DNA of 64,000 nucleotides, taken from positions 19,063,501 through 19,127,500 of the forward strand of contig NC_134108.1 in the NCBI RefSeq assembly GCF_040939455.1. Reading direction: 5' to 3'. The DNA comes from Microcebus murinus (Eukaryota > Chordata > Mammalia > Primates > Cheirogaleidae). This document shows, in pieces, positions 11,867 through 25,319 of this stretch. Under the pieces are notes generated by a model that was not told where the DNA came from, ran no database searches, and was given only the letters and a program-made list of their open reading frames with translations. Position 1 is the stretch's first letter. The number at the start of each line of letters is the position of its first letter. The position numbers and the translations under genes were made by a program.

Positions 11867-12193
11867 ATTTCTTTTTTTGAGACAGAGTCTCACTCTGTTG
11901 CCCGGGCTAGAATGCCATGGCGTCAGCCTAGCTCACAGCAATCTCAAACTCCTGGGCTCAAGCAATCCTCCTGCCTCAGCCTCCCAAGTAGCTGGGATTA
12001 CAGGCATGTGCCACCATGCCCGGCTAATTTTTTCTCTATATATATTATTTGGCCAATTAATTTCTTTCTCTTTATAGTAGAGACAGGGGCTTGCTCTTGC
12101 TCAGGCTGGTTTCGAAATCCTGACCTTGAGCAATCCTCCCGCCTCAGCCTCCCAGAGTGCTAGGATTACAGGCGTGAGCTACAGAGCCCATCT
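11867..12193 (-). mobile_element. Lemur-type Alu SINE
   Basis: Reverse Alu with 'gagacagagtctcactctg', 'gcctagctcacagcaatctc', and the extended linker 'atttggccaattaatttctt'. It ends near 'gagctacagagcccatct'. 12-bp TSD 'gcaattagcttt' at 11855-11866 and 12194-12205. Confidence 0.95.
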
Positions 12194-12205
12194 GCAATTA
12201 GCTTT

Positions 12206-14325
12206 TTTAATATGGAGTAAAACTGTTCTGATTTTGTGAGTGGATTTTCATTTTCTTCTTTCTTTTTGGTGGCTGTGAAACTGAATAAGAATTTAGAGTA
12301 TTTCTCTAAATTCTTAAAATATTAAAAATTATCTATTAAAATATTATTGAGTGGTGGGAGTAAGTTTCCATAGCCTGTCACTTGGTTGGAGAAGTGTCTT
12401 ACAGGAGAAAAGTCCAAAAGTTGAATAGCTAGGGCTATATATGGCTTCTTCACCAATGAATCCAAGATGTAATGAGAGTTTCCTGTAGTTTTTTTCCCTC
12501 CACAATTTTTTCCTAACTGTATTAAATGTGTCATTGTTTGATGTATCATTTTTTTAAAATTATTTCTTCTGAGCTTCAAAGCAGATTTTTTTTTGCTTCA
12601 TCTTGTCCATAGAGTTTTTCATTTTAATTTTTAATCTTTTAAAATGTAATGTAAATAAATGTCAAAATATGGTATAAAATTTGATGCCAAGGAATACCAC
12701 TTTCTTTTTGTACCTGAGGATATTCTCTCATGAGTGTTAGTTTTTCTGAACTGCAGTGACGTTGGTCCATCTCCGAGCCTTATACATTCCTTTTCAACAT
12801 TTGTAGTCGGAATAATCATACTTCTAACTTTTCCTGTGATTGAACTTCACAATTAAGAATTCCAGCACAGCATCTCTGTGTCAGAGAAGAGAAGAGGATA
12901 ATGAAATAGTCCAAGCTAACCAAGCACGCCTGTCGTTAAAAAGCACCAGGGGTTAAAATTTAGGGCAGTGCCCAAACCGGTCATGGTATGTTTTTCTGTT
13001 TCTATAAAATATAAGAAACAGAAAAAAATTCTTTTAATACTCAAGTGCAAACATGCTAAGTCAAAGGGTATTTCACTTCCCAAGTATGGCATGTTGCTGT
13101 AACTGATAGGGAATTTGTTGGAATTTTGTTGGAATTGCAACTGTTCAATAATCAATCGTCGTTGCTTTTGAAACGCAGTCTCAAAAGAAAATAAAGTATA
13201 AGTTAGCATTTAAAGCCACTATCTGACTTCCAGAAGTAACTTTTCTAAAACAAGTAGATTATAAAATGTACAATCTGTCCCTGGCAAAATGGTCTATTAA
13301 ATTTTTGCTGTGATCTTGTTCCATTAAGCAAGTGTTATCCTTCTTCATTCAACACGATGGCAGACAAGGTGAGTCGGTCATTAGAGGTTAGTGGTTCTTG
13401 TTAGTGTTTTTCAAACTTAGACCTTTTTAGCAAAGCATGCACATACTTGTATTTAAGCCTCTCACAATTGTTTAAATGGAGAGATTGGAAGGAGCTGGCA
13501 GTAATATGGTTTATTCTATTTTGCAAAAGGAAGTATAATAATATCGTTGACTAAGGGACATTTTTTGTATGAGGATGCGAGAAGAAATACAACAGCTGCT
13601 CTATTGGTCCATTCTCAAATTCTCTTTCTTTTCTGTTTCTGTGAAACATCCTGAAAAACTATTCCATTTATGAAAATTATTCTCAGGCTCTGGAGCAAGT
13701 GCCACTAAATACTGTACAGTTTTCAGTAAATAAATGTTCATTAGTTACTTAGTTTGAAGATTGCTATAAAGTGAAATGGGGAAAGGCTTTGTTATGGGGA
13801 AAACATTATTTCATGTTGAATAGAATATTTCAAGATACTCTTCTGTGACTGGGTTAGCTTTTCCAGTAGGTGTATTTTATAGATTCAGTATAAAATTTAC
13901 ATTTATAAGAGCTGGGTGAAAGCTAAAACTGAGTCATTCAAAAAAAAAAATATATATATTTTACATATGTTTTATTCTTTACCAGAAATCAAATTTGTTA
14001 AAAGTGAGTTCTCCTAAATGTTCCAATGTGCCCAAAGGTCTAATATATTTTTTAAGGGTATGACAGTAAATTCCTAAAGGAAGCCTTCAAATCTTTGTGT
14101 ATGTTAATATTATCCTATAAGCATAATAGCATTTCTCAAATTCCCAAGAAGTACAAACGACTTTATTTTCTAACATGATACATTTAAAAAATGCAATTTT
14201 TGGAATTTTTTGCATGTCCCCAAAAGAGCATAAACTTTTTATGGTTATCCAATTTTGCTTCTAGTAATAAACATTTTATTTTTTATAATTCTGTTTGGTA
14301 AAAAAATCAAATAATCAACAAATTT
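12206..14325. other. No recognisable gene or repeat
   Basis: About 2.1 kb of AT-rich sequence. A start-codon plus splice-donor-like string sits near 13360 and is discussed as a low-priority finding. No repeat family was recognised. Confidence 0.45.
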
Positions 14326-14341
14326 CCATCCTATGTATTTT

Positions 14342-14954
<613 letters not shown>

Positions 14955-15420
14955 GATCAGTTCAATAAATATTTACTGAGTAACTACTGAGTACTGAGTG
15001 AGTACTGAGTACTTACTGGAGAGTTTTAGATAATTGAGAATAATGTTGCCTTCTGAGAACTTATAATCTAATAGGGTGTGCAGATGTGTAAACATATAAT
15101 TTCAATGAATAATAATAATGGTAAAAATCGGAAAGAAAAAAAAGAGGAAAATTGATTCATTTAATAAGTGCTTTTATTTTTTAAAATTAACAGTTACAGA
15201 GCACCTAATACATGCTGAGAGATAAGTACTGGTTACTAAAATAAACATAGTCCTTGATCTCAGGATGCTTAGTATTTTAGGGGACAGATATCAATTAATC
15301 AATGACATAAAAATGTACAATAAAACTGAAATAGGTGCTTTGAAAGAAAGAATGCAGTTCAAGGGCACATAAAAAGGGAACCTGATGGGCTCAGGGGTCA
15401 GGAAATCTCCCCTCTTATCC
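14955..15420 (+). repeat. Ancient mammalian interspersed repeat (family unnamed)
   Basis: Starts with 'ttcaataaatatttactgag' and includes 'agagcacctaatacatgctg', 'gtccttgatctcaggatgct' and 'ggggacagatatcaattaat'. This is the same wording as a very common ancient mammalian repeat also seen here at 61.1-63.2 kb. An imperfect 'actgagt' tandem repeat lies near its start. Confidence 0.5.
14968..15017. repeat. Degenerate (ACTGAGT)n tandem repeat
   Basis: The 7-mer 'actgagt' recurs five times within ~50 bp, including 'actgagtactgagtgagt'. It probably expanded by slippage inside the ancient repeat. Confidence 0.75.
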
Positions 15421-15429
15421 ATTCACTGA

Positions 15430-15870
15430 CAACTCATGGGTCGAAGGGGGTCAGGCTCCCTGACTTTAACAGTCAAGCTTTTTTATTTCAATTAAGAAAT
15501 AACAGATTCCCTTCTGGATAGTTTAGAAATGAATTTCATAGTTTTGGGGACGTCGCAGCCAGGAATAATGCCCAAGTTGCACCCCTGGGCTACAGGAGCA
15601 GATGCTATGTCTCCATGCCAAGCACAGACACTGCAGAGCACCCTGCCAGTACAGGGCGGAGGTGCCAGCCTCCTGTCGCTCTGTCTCTGGACCCAGGATG
15701 TCTCTGGCCACTCCACTGAAATGAATTCCAGGAGGAGCCTGCTCTTCACACTGCTTCCTTCCCAAATTGCAGCCTCATGCACAGAGGCATGATTGCCATG
15801 AAGCCACTGAAGCTTGAGCCCCTCAGCTGTGTGGGTCTCTTCCAAATCCTGGGTATGGTCCAAGCAGTGT
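15430..15870 (-). repeat. GC-richer block, possible old repeat, unassigned
   Basis: This ~440-bp block is clearly GC-richer than its neighbours. It carries a 123-codon frame on the minus strand (15492-15863) and an 87-codon frame on the plus. No domain is recognisable in either, and the composition gives long frames by chance. On the minus strand it ends 'cagaagggaatctgttattt', 'cttaattgaaataaaaaagc', which looks like a retroelement or LTR 3' end. I could not name it. Confidence 0.3.
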
Positions 15871-17215
15871 GTTCGTTTGGTTCACATATTTTTATAAAAT
15901 TTGGAAAAGTAAGGTATTTCAATTTCATTAAGATTGTTGTTTTCTTCCACTTCAATTTCCCCTTCATTATATTACTTTTTCCTATGTTAGAGGGTTTTGA
16001 AATGTCCCCAGGAATTTTTGGAACCTATCTAAGAGGAAATGGAGTTGGCATATTTAATTTGCATTTAATGGGATATGTTTATGTAGTTTTCAGGCACTCT
16101 GGGCAGACTCAAACTATTGACAACCATCCTGGTATAGGAATGGCTTCCAGAAATATTCCTGTTGCCCATGGGGCTGACTCATCTTGCATAAGACACAAAG
16201 GTGCAGAGCAAGAGGTCACATATGAATGTGTCTTACAGTGGCCAGCACCATAGGTACGTGGGTGATGGAAGAGAAACAAGGTGTGAAAAGTACAAAGTCA
16301 GAGCTCGTCTGGGGAAAATCTTTCCAATCATAAAATCTGTAATAATGTTAGCAGATGATCTGGTTTTCACTGATGTCGGGTCCAAAGGAAATTTCTCTCT
16401 TTTTAGGTATAAAAATCATTGAAAAGTTTTCCATATGACAATAACAATAAAATGGTCAGTGTGGACACACACACATATACAAATCCTGATTTTTAAAGAA
16501 TGTTATTCTTTGACTTTTAAAAAATATTAGTTGTTTCTGGACTTTTAAATTTTCATTGCTGTTATTGTTTGGGGTTAATGTTTTGTTATTAATGTCCAGT
16601 TTCATTGCACTGCATTCTGGAGGGAGATACTGGCATCCAGCATTATTATTCACCAGAGTGTTCCCATTAAAATAAAAATGCTAACAAGGATGCACACTAT
16701 TATTTCTATTGCACATTGTCTGGAAATGCTAGACAAGACATTGGGTATAAGAAAATGAGAAGAAAAAAAAAGTATAAAATCTTTTGTAAAAGTAGATACA
16801 AATTATTATAATTTTCAATAATATAACTGTCTACTTCAAAAAAATTGTCTGGAAAATAATGAGTTGAAAGGTGGTTATTTTAAAATAGCTTTATTCTATG
16901 CCAAGAACAATAAATGACTAAAATCCAGATTTTAAATATGTTTGTTATTTTTAAAAGCAACAAAATATGAAATAAAAAACCCTAAGAGGCACATATTATG
17001 GCTTTGTATATTTGAACAAATGAATAGACAAAATCTATGGAAAGAGTGTATATTTAAAGCAGATGATTATCTCTAAATTGTAGTCCAATTTAAAAGAAAT
17101 TAATATATATGTTTTTCTGAGAACTTGATTAAATGATTTCTCGTTTACTCTAAAAAAATAATCTGAGTAGCTATAAAACATTTTTTAAAATTAAAAGATA
17201 ATACATAATTTTCCA
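15871..17215. other. No recognisable feature
   Basis: AT-rich. A 158-codon frame at 15777-16253 has no domain signature and spans two compositionally different blocks, so I do not call it. Around 16550-16630 there is weak similarity to minus-strand L1M ('taatgtccagtttcattgca'). Confidence 0.4.
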
Positions 17216-17219
17216 TAAT

Positions 17220-17985
17220 TAAAACAAGGTGTTCTAATGTCAGAGAAGATAGTCATATCAAAAGAATGGAATAGAGAATACAAAATAGATCCAAAAATTT
17301 ATAGTTGAGTACCAATAAATCTAAAATCTAAAATCAGTGGGGAAAACAGATGGAATTATAGTTCCAGTATAACAAATTATTCAAAAAAATAAAGAAAAAT
17401 CACTACTCATCTTATAAAAAAATAAATTCCAGATAGACAAGGACCAGGAGAAAGAAAATTTAAAATATAAACTTATAAAGTCTTTGAATGAGAATAATTT
17501 TTAAAAATATAGCCCAATGTTTGATACCATGAAGGTATACCATTTAGGTTTTTTAATTACATAAAAGTTGAAAAAAACTTACTGTAGCAAAAACAAACAT
17601 TAAAAAGAATTAAAAGGCAAATATCACAGCAGAACAATCAGTTACAAAATATATAAAATACCTATAAATTCCTAATATATAAATCATTATGAAAAAATTG
17701 GGGAAATATTTAATAGGAAACAGAATTAATTCATTAGAGAAGATATATCAATGGCTCAAATAGCTGTCTTTGATTCTTGTGGTTAAAATAAAAATTAGAT
17801 TAGGTGTTTTGCAAGTAATTTAACAATATTCATTAAATATTCAGATATTTTAACAGTAGTCATTAAAATTCTTCAGAATGTACATACCCTTTTATCTAGC
17901 AATTCTATTTCTAGGAATATATCCTAAGAAAATAATTGAATAAGTACAAAATATGTATATAGAAAGATGCTGATCCAATTTGGTC
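17220..17985 (+). mobile_element. Old L1M fragment (ORF2 3' part)
   Basis: A decayed L1 ORF2 3' region. It is recognisable from 'aaataaattccagatagaca', 'aaaaggcaaatatcacagc', 'aaatatataaaatacctata', and the conserved late-ORF2 string 'tatctagcaattctatttct' followed by 'aggaatatatcctaag'. No frame survives. Confidence 0.6.
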
Positions 17986-18039
17986 AAAGTGTAGAATTCT
18001 TTTTATATATTATTACATTAAATTTGCTAACATTTTATT

Positions 18040-21000
18040 ACAGATTTTTCATGTTTGTACATAACAGATGTTGGCCTATAGTTTTCCTTTCTTGCAATGT
18101 CTGGTTTCAGTATTAAGGTAATGCTGACACCTTTGAATGGGGTAAGAAGTAGTCGCTCTGCTTCTATTTTCGGGAAGACGTCGGGAATTAGTATAATTAG
18201 TAGAATTTCTTATGTAAGTAAGAAATTGGCCTGGTTGCCTCCCTTTCTTGAGGGTTATTAATTTTGAATTTAATTTCTTTAATAAATATATTCATAGCTA
18301 TATTTTAATGTGTATTCAGAATATCTATTTCTCCTTATGTGAATTTTATTTTTTTCCGGAGACAGAGTCTTGCTTTGTTGCCCAGGCTAGAGTGAGTGCC
18401 ATGGCGTCAGCCTAGCTCACAGCAACCTCAAACTCCTGGGCTCAAGCAATCTTCCTGCCTCAGCCTCCCGAGTAGCTGGGACTACAGGCATGCGCCACCA
18501 TGCCGGCTAATTTTTTCTATATATATTAGTTGGCCAATTAATTTCTTTCTATATATAGTAGAGAGGTCTTGCTCTTGCTCAGGCTGGTTTCGAACTCCTG
18601 ACCTCAAGCAATCTGCCCGCCTCGGCCTCCCAGAGTGCTAGGTTTACAGGCATGAGCCACTGTGCCCAGCCTCCTTATGTGAATTTTAATAGTTTATGTC
18701 TTTTAAGGAATTGGCCCATTTTCTCAAAGTTATCAGATTTGTGGTCCCAGAGTTTTTTTTAAGAATTCTTTTCTTATCCTCTCAGTATCTAGAGAATCAG
18801 CAATAATAAAACTCTTTTATTTTCATATTGGTTATTTGTGTTCTCTCTCTCTCTCTCAGGTATCTTAGCTAGAGTTTATCATTTGTCTAACTCTTAATAT
18901 TTAAAGTGAGTTTCTTCTAGACAACATATAACTGAGTCTTGTTTGTATATCCTTTGATAATCTGTCTTTTAATTGTGTGTAGACCATTCACATTTGAAGC
19001 AATGATTGCTACAGTTGCATTAATGTCTGCCATATTTGTTACTGTATTCTATTCATTACACTTGTTCTTTATATCTTCTTTGCCTTTTATGCTTTTCCTG
19101 TCTTTAATTGAGCTTTTATTATGATTCCATTTTATTACTTTTATTAGCATATCATTATGCTTCTTTTAAAAAGCTTTTTGTGGTTTTCCTAGAGTTTGAA
19201 ATGTTCATTTTTAACTGATACACATCTACTTCAGATAACTCTATTCCAACTCAAGTGTAGTGCAGGTACCTTCTTCCCATTCCTTCATGATATTCATTTC
19301 ATTTTTCTATTTGCTATGCTCATCTAGTACATGATTATTATTATTAATAAAAATAAAACATGATCTTTTAGATCAATTAAAAATAAATGACAAATGATTT
19401 TATTTTATCTTAATGTATTCTTTTCTTCCTTTCTTTATATATATCTGAATTTCTGACCTACATTCTTTTCCTTTTCTCTAAAGAACTTCTTTTAACATTT
19501 CTTGCAGGTCAGGTCTATTGGTGATGAATTCTCTGTCTTTGTTTATCTGATAAAATGTTTGTCTTTTACTTTTTAAGAATAACTTTGTTGTATGTAGAGT
19601 TCTAGCTTGGTGAAGTTTTTTCCCCCAACACTTTAAATAGTCCCTTGCACTCTTTTGCTTCTATGGTTTGTGATGAAAAGCCTGCTGTAATTTTCATTAG
19701 TGTTCTATAGGTAAGGTGTATTTCCTCCCTGGAAGGAAATATAGGTAAGGCTTCTTTTAGTAGTTTCTTTTTGTCTTTAGTTTTCTGAAGTTTGAAAATG
19801 ATATGTTTACATATAGGTGTTTTTTATTTATCCTGTTTGGTGTTTTCTGACATTCATGGATCTGTGATTTGGTGTCTGTGATTAATTTCAAAAAAATTCT
19901 CAGCCATTGTCATTTCCAATATTTCTTTTGCTCCATTTAGTCTTCCTTCTTCTACTTGTATTCCAAATTTGTATATGTTACACCGTTTGACATTGACTAA
20001 AGTTCCTAGATATCTTACTCATTTAAAATATTTGTCTTCATTTTTGGATTTCGGTTTGTAAGTTTCTATTGATATAGCTTCCAATTCATTGATGTTTTTC
20101 TTGTTTATGTCCAGCTTACTGATGAGCTCACCCAAAGCATTCTTTATTTCTGTATCAGTGGTTTTTACTTCTAGCATCTCCTTTTGATTCTTAGAGTTTT
20201 CATCTCTCTGTTTACATAATTCACCTGTTCTTACATGCTATCTGCTTTTTCCGTTAGATCCTTTAACATATTAACCATAAATATTTTAAATTTCCTGTCT
20301 GATATTACAAAATCTGTGTCAAATCTGAGTCTGGTTTTGTTGTTTGATTTAACTTGTGGGAAATGGGCCTCTAGTGAGAGGTTTTATGTTAATCTGGCTA
20401 GGAATTGGCATGTGTTTAATGTTTGTTGTAGATGTGATGGCTTCAAATTCCTTTAATGTTTGTGTTCTGGTTTCTCCTGTTATCTTTGAGGCTCCTTAAG
20501 AACTTCTCTTTAGATAGAGTCTGTGCCTAGCAGCTCTTTAAGATGTAATCCATTATTACTACACTGGAACCCCGTAGATGTGGTGGTTAGATGTAGGGAA
20601 AGGGAAGTGATCTATAATCTCAGGGTTAAATTTCAGTCTTTTAGTGGGCCTGTTGCCCTGTATCCTTGGCCTATGAACTCCACAATTGTTTCTTAGTTTT
20701 TCTTCCACTTAGGTGAGACAAGAAGGCTGGAGGGTGCTGGAGTAGGGTAAGTGCCTTTCCCCCAGTTGTATTCTATAACACACTTGTGAAATCTTTTCCC
20801 CTTCTTGTGGAGAGCACTCTGAGCATTTTTCGAAATGGTTACTGCCCTCTTCTCCCTGACAGAGAGAGCTGTGAGGGGATCTCTCTTGGCTTTTGACCAT
20901 GGGAAGCTGGAGAGACTCCTAGAGGTAAAACCCATAAAAGTGGGAGGGTTTCCCTAGAATTGTGGCTGCCAGGAGTTTCTCATTCTCATGCTAGTCCATA

Positions 21001-21125
21001 CTCAACTTCCAATAAACTTGTCAAAATCAACAATTAAGGATTTCTCCAGCAAATTCTGCTCTAAATAAACAGATATTGGCTATGTTTCTCTGTATTTCCC
21101 AGTCTCTCCAGATTTCAGTGTGGTG
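18040..21125 (-). mobile_element. Old L1M LINE, ~2.7 kb, split by an Alu
   Basis: A reverse L1M running from ORF2 on the left to 5' sequence on the right. The reverse-transcriptase region shows 'gttggcctatagttttcctt' and 'agtattaaggtaatgctgac'. Upstream ORF2 shows 'gaattggcccattttctcaa' and 'aagtgagtttcttctagaca'. The 5' part shows 'acatttcttgcaggtcaggt', 'ttctcagccattgtcatttc' and 'agcttactgatgagctcacc'. An Alu interrupts it at 18349-18670. All frames are broken. Confidence 0.7.
18349..18670 (-). mobile_element. Lemur-type Alu SINE inside L1M
   Basis: Reverse Alu with 'gtggcgtcagcctagctcac' wording and the extended linker 'agttggccaattaatttctt'. A perfect 18-bp TSD 'ctccttatgtgaatttta' lies at 18331-18348 and 18671-18688, so its insertion into the older L1M can be undone exactly. 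Confidence 0.96.
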
Positions 21126-24100
21126 GCTTGTCATATGACCTCAATTCTCTGATGGAGGTTGTTGATTGTTTAGTTTGTTTGGGTTTTTTTCTTATTTGAA
21201 GAATGGAAGTGACTATTTCCAAGCATTTTATAAGTCAGAACTGAAACTGGATGTTGGGATCACTTCTTAAATGTTTTATTTTGCTTTTGGCATGTTTCTT
21301 TCTTCTTAAAAATTGAATTGTACAGTGACCATGCATTGGCTGAATTACTCAGATATTAGTGATCTTTTCGTCCATACAAGTTGATCCTCTTTTGGCCTAA
21401 CATCAATCGGTTTCAGTAGGTGAAACTCAGATCCTTCACTAGTTTTTATGTGAAATCCAATTCCACTTACCGTTTCATCATTAGTCTTTTCTTTTTCTTA
21501 TTTCTGTAGTCTCTACTTAAGATTTACAGAGGCACTGGGGAGGATGACGGTGACACACGGCACATCATGTCTCTAGACAAATCCTTATTAAATGCATCTT
21601 TTACAAAGTCCCTCTGTGTAGTGGCTACTTCAGATATTCTACTTCTTCACCATCCTCTGTTTATCCTCTCCAGCAGTGATACTCAGCCTCTCTTTCTCCA
21701 GTAAAAGTTGTATTTTATAAGTAGAGTACTCGTTCTCTCATGAGGGCAAGCACATTTGTCAGTGGGAAGTGAAGTAATGAAACGCCGCTCTGTTCAGTTG
21801 AACCCTAAGCCGTCTTTTCCTCACCAATGGCCACATCTAAGTTGCTCTAATCTATTCATACCCTTTGGCAATGCTTCTGTGAGCCAGCTCCACACTGCCC
21901 ACACACTCCAGAAACTTGGGCTATTTCTACAGAACAACACTCACTGTCCCTTTCCCTCTGGCAAGATTCTTCACCACCAGCAGGCTTTGTGTTCCTTGTC
22001 ATCCATCGATAGGTCTTTTTGAAGAGATCCAAGTCTCAGCCTTGGTTGGAGGCACGGTCCTCTCTTAGTCATTAGTTCTCTATTTTCTGCTTCACCTCAC
22101 CCTAGGCATAGCTTTTCTTTTCCTTGTGCTAACTCTGGACCCTGTGGAGTCCTCCTCCGTCCCTTTTTTAGTTAACTACCTTCAACTAGTTAATAGCTCC
22201 TTAGAGTAAAAATTTCCTGGTCAACTAACAGCATGATTTCTGTATTCTTTTGGGCTTGATCTATTTGTCACAATACATTTTTCTTGAGTTTTCACTTGTC
22301 CGTTTCCTTCTTGTATTGAAAGTTTAAATTTATAGACTGCAAAACATAAGCCATAGACTGTATTGTAGTCATCTTTTAATCTTTGACATCTTGTACTGCT
22401 CACAGAATGCAATAAGCACTCAAAAATAGTTTGAATGAAGGCATGAATAATGGTAATGATTTTTATATTGACAAAGTGAGAGTGTTTATTTACATTTATT
22501 ATACGAAAGGAAAAAGAATGTAGAGCAGTGAGTGTTAATTAATGTGATTTTTTTCCCTAAACTTTCATACTTAAAAAATTTTCGTAAACCTTTCCACAAA
22601 TTCCATTCATTTTTGAATTAACTTTTGGATTAGTAATGAAAATTAGAATAAAGACTCCTGAAGAACATTTCTCAAAAATGACTAAAATTTCCAAGTTAAA
22701 CATATTCTAAATTAAGAATTTTAATTATATTTTCTAAGGAATTAATTCATGAATTGAATAATTTGTGAAATAGGCCTCTAAAGTAAAACTAATGATTTCC
22801 CTGCAGTACTCATGGTTTTTATCAGGTTCTTCCCAATGTTAAAGAATATTAAACTGTGAGATTGTATTTTTTCCATAAGATAAACATATCAATACCATAC
22901 TCAATGAGGACTACAAAATGCTGTATTTCGCAATGAAGGTACATTATTAAGGCATTCCAGTCATCTGTGTAATTCATTATGATTCACTAGAGAAACTTAT
23001 CCTGAGGCTTTTGGTGTTCATTGTCAGCAATTCATAAGCATGCCCTTAATAAATTTTGCAAAAGAATGAATGACAGCTGAATCTGTGAGTGATTTTCCAA
23101 ATAGACTAATATCTGATTTGTGCATATATACCCTTAATTCATAAATTTCGTTGATGAAATTTCACAAACATTAAATGTTCATTTCCAAATCTCTTGATGA
23201 ACTGAGTTATTGAGAATAGAATGAATTTATTTGGGAAAAAATGGCATTCCCTTTAATGTGTTAGATATTTTGTTATGTTTTATACCTGACCAAAAATTCC
23301 TTTAACCAAAATTCTTGTTTTTCCCCTCTCCTCAGAAATGATAGGAGAGTTGGATTAAGTGAGAATTCTGCTCAGTAATGAAAATTAGAATATGTGAATT
23401 AAGTACCTAACTTGTATGATATAACGCAAGGAGTTATAAATCATGTTTTGGCCCTAGCTTTACTTGTTTGAAAAAATGAGTCTCTTCTCTCTCCAACGTG
23501 CTGTACTGAGAGAATTCTTATCTACAGAAGTCAAGGAACAGCTGTTTACTAATGGATCACAGCAGGAGGATAAACACAGAAGTCTGGGCAGAGGATATTT
23601 TTCACTCTTGTGCAACTTGTTTCTCAATATTTTGTCCTCTGTTGTGGATTATAAAGTGTGTATGTGAGAGTAAACATCACGCAATCACTCTTCTTCTCCC
23701 TGCATGAGGAATAACACTTCAAGGCGTATTAGTAATTCATATATTCTGAGCCATGTGCAACACAGTTCTTTATTGAATAAAATAAGTACAAAACAGAAAC
23801 CTGGTTTGAGTTTACTCTTCTCATTAATCATAAAAGCACCATATTAAGATGGGAATGTTTCATTCAAATGAGGCATCCCTGATTTGCCTGCTTCTATGTT
23901 CTAGTTCTATTATGTTGTTACTAATTACTGCATGCTTTCTGTACTAACATGGCTATTGGAATGATCTACGTAAGATAAGAGTGAATCAGAGCAGCAGCGA
24001 CTGAAGTAAGAGCACTTCAAGAAGATAAGAATTTTCAAAGATTTCAAATGCTTCATATATAAAAGGAAAGGAAAAAAAGAAACCAACAACAGTCATTGGA

Positions 24101-24650
24101 TTTGGCAATTAGGAGGTTTTGCAATCAGATTGGGAGCCTCACTATGAGGAATAAGGATTGATTATCAATTACCTTTTTCAATAACATTAAGGACCATTAG
24201 CATTCATTTGAAATTTTGTTTTAGGTAAACAGTATACATTTCTTTGGAACAATCCCGATTTTCTAAAATTATCTGCCTAGAGGTTAGTTAGGGTTGTGGA
24301 AGATGCTCAGGAATTGCTATTAACTAAATAGGAAGGATCATTTTGGGGAACACAATAAAGATCTAAATGAGGCATGCATCTTTGAATTTACATCTTCTAT
24401 ATAACTTTCTATATCATTTTATCTTCAAATATAGTGGCATTAATTGCTGTCTTCTTTCATTTTAATAATGCTCCAATAATAGGCACTGGGATCAATCACA
24501 CATATTTGAAACAGTTTCAAAGCATAAGTAGTGCTAATGGGATATTTTGATATTAACAGCATCCTACTATATTACACCTGTGAGCTGCTTACTTCTTCCC
24601 TGAGGACCATTCTCAGCACCAAAGTTTATCTCAGAAAAATAGTAGAAAGA
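21126..24650. other. No recognisable gene or repeat
   Basis: About 3.5 kb of AT-rich sequence. Some L2-like hints occur near 21.9-22.4 kb ('ataagcactcaaaaatagtt') but are too weak to call. Short frames of 60-90 codons have no domain. Confidence 0.4.
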
Positions 24651-25319
24651 ATAAGATCTCTAAAGGTACAGTAATAAAAAAGACTTTAAAATTGTTTTTC
24701 AAAAAAGACTGTGAAGATGGTATAAAAGGGAAAATACTTACCACCCCACATTAAACAAGCAAAACAGTAGACAAAGTATATAAAGAAATGATTTTCAAGA
24801 CACTATACAGCAGACAATGAAGTACAAGGATGCCTGAGCAATGAAAAACAAGTGACTTGAGCACAATGAGTGCCCCAGCTTGCAACGTTAAGACAGTTTG
24901 CAGGCTGTGGCCCAGAGAAGTGGAATCCAGGTGAAACCCAGAAGGCTCCCTGAGTTGAAGAGATGAAGCTGGGGATCTGGGTTGAGCAAAACATCTGGAG
25001 TTTGGAGGACAGAGTACTGAAGAGGTAACAGCTACACAAAGAGAAATAAAACAAAACAAAACAAAAACTAGATGTGAACATTCCCAGTCACAGGGCTAGG
25101 AATAGTTCCTGTTACAACCAACCAGACTGTTAAATCTAATAATTCATGGAAAATTGGGTAAATACACAGAAGGGCTTTCCATCAGTAATGAGGCAAAATT
25201 AGCCTTAAACTAAAGGCTGCTCTAATCCTGCTTAATATGTTTTAAACACAACAAACACCCAAAAAGCTTAAACTGTTTTCAAGTAATTTAATTGTGTACC
25301 AAAACAAAACTCAAAAATA
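24651..25319. other. Possible L1M 5' extension
   Basis: Composition changes gradually here and the block could be the 5' end of the adjacent old L1M. A short (AAAAC)n-like run 'aaaacaaaacaaaacaaaaa' lies near 25050-25069. No gene seen. Confidence 0.3.

Noticed and set aside
15777..16253. 158-codon plus-strand frame
   Set aside because: No recognisable domain; it crosses from a GC-richer block into AT-rich sequence and overlaps frames on the other strand, as expected by chance.
17220..21125. Single L1 with an inversion (plus part then minus part)
   Set aside because: The plus-strand piece and the minus-strand piece overlap poorly in L1 coordinates and look like independent old insertions; not enough similarity by eye to claim twin priming.
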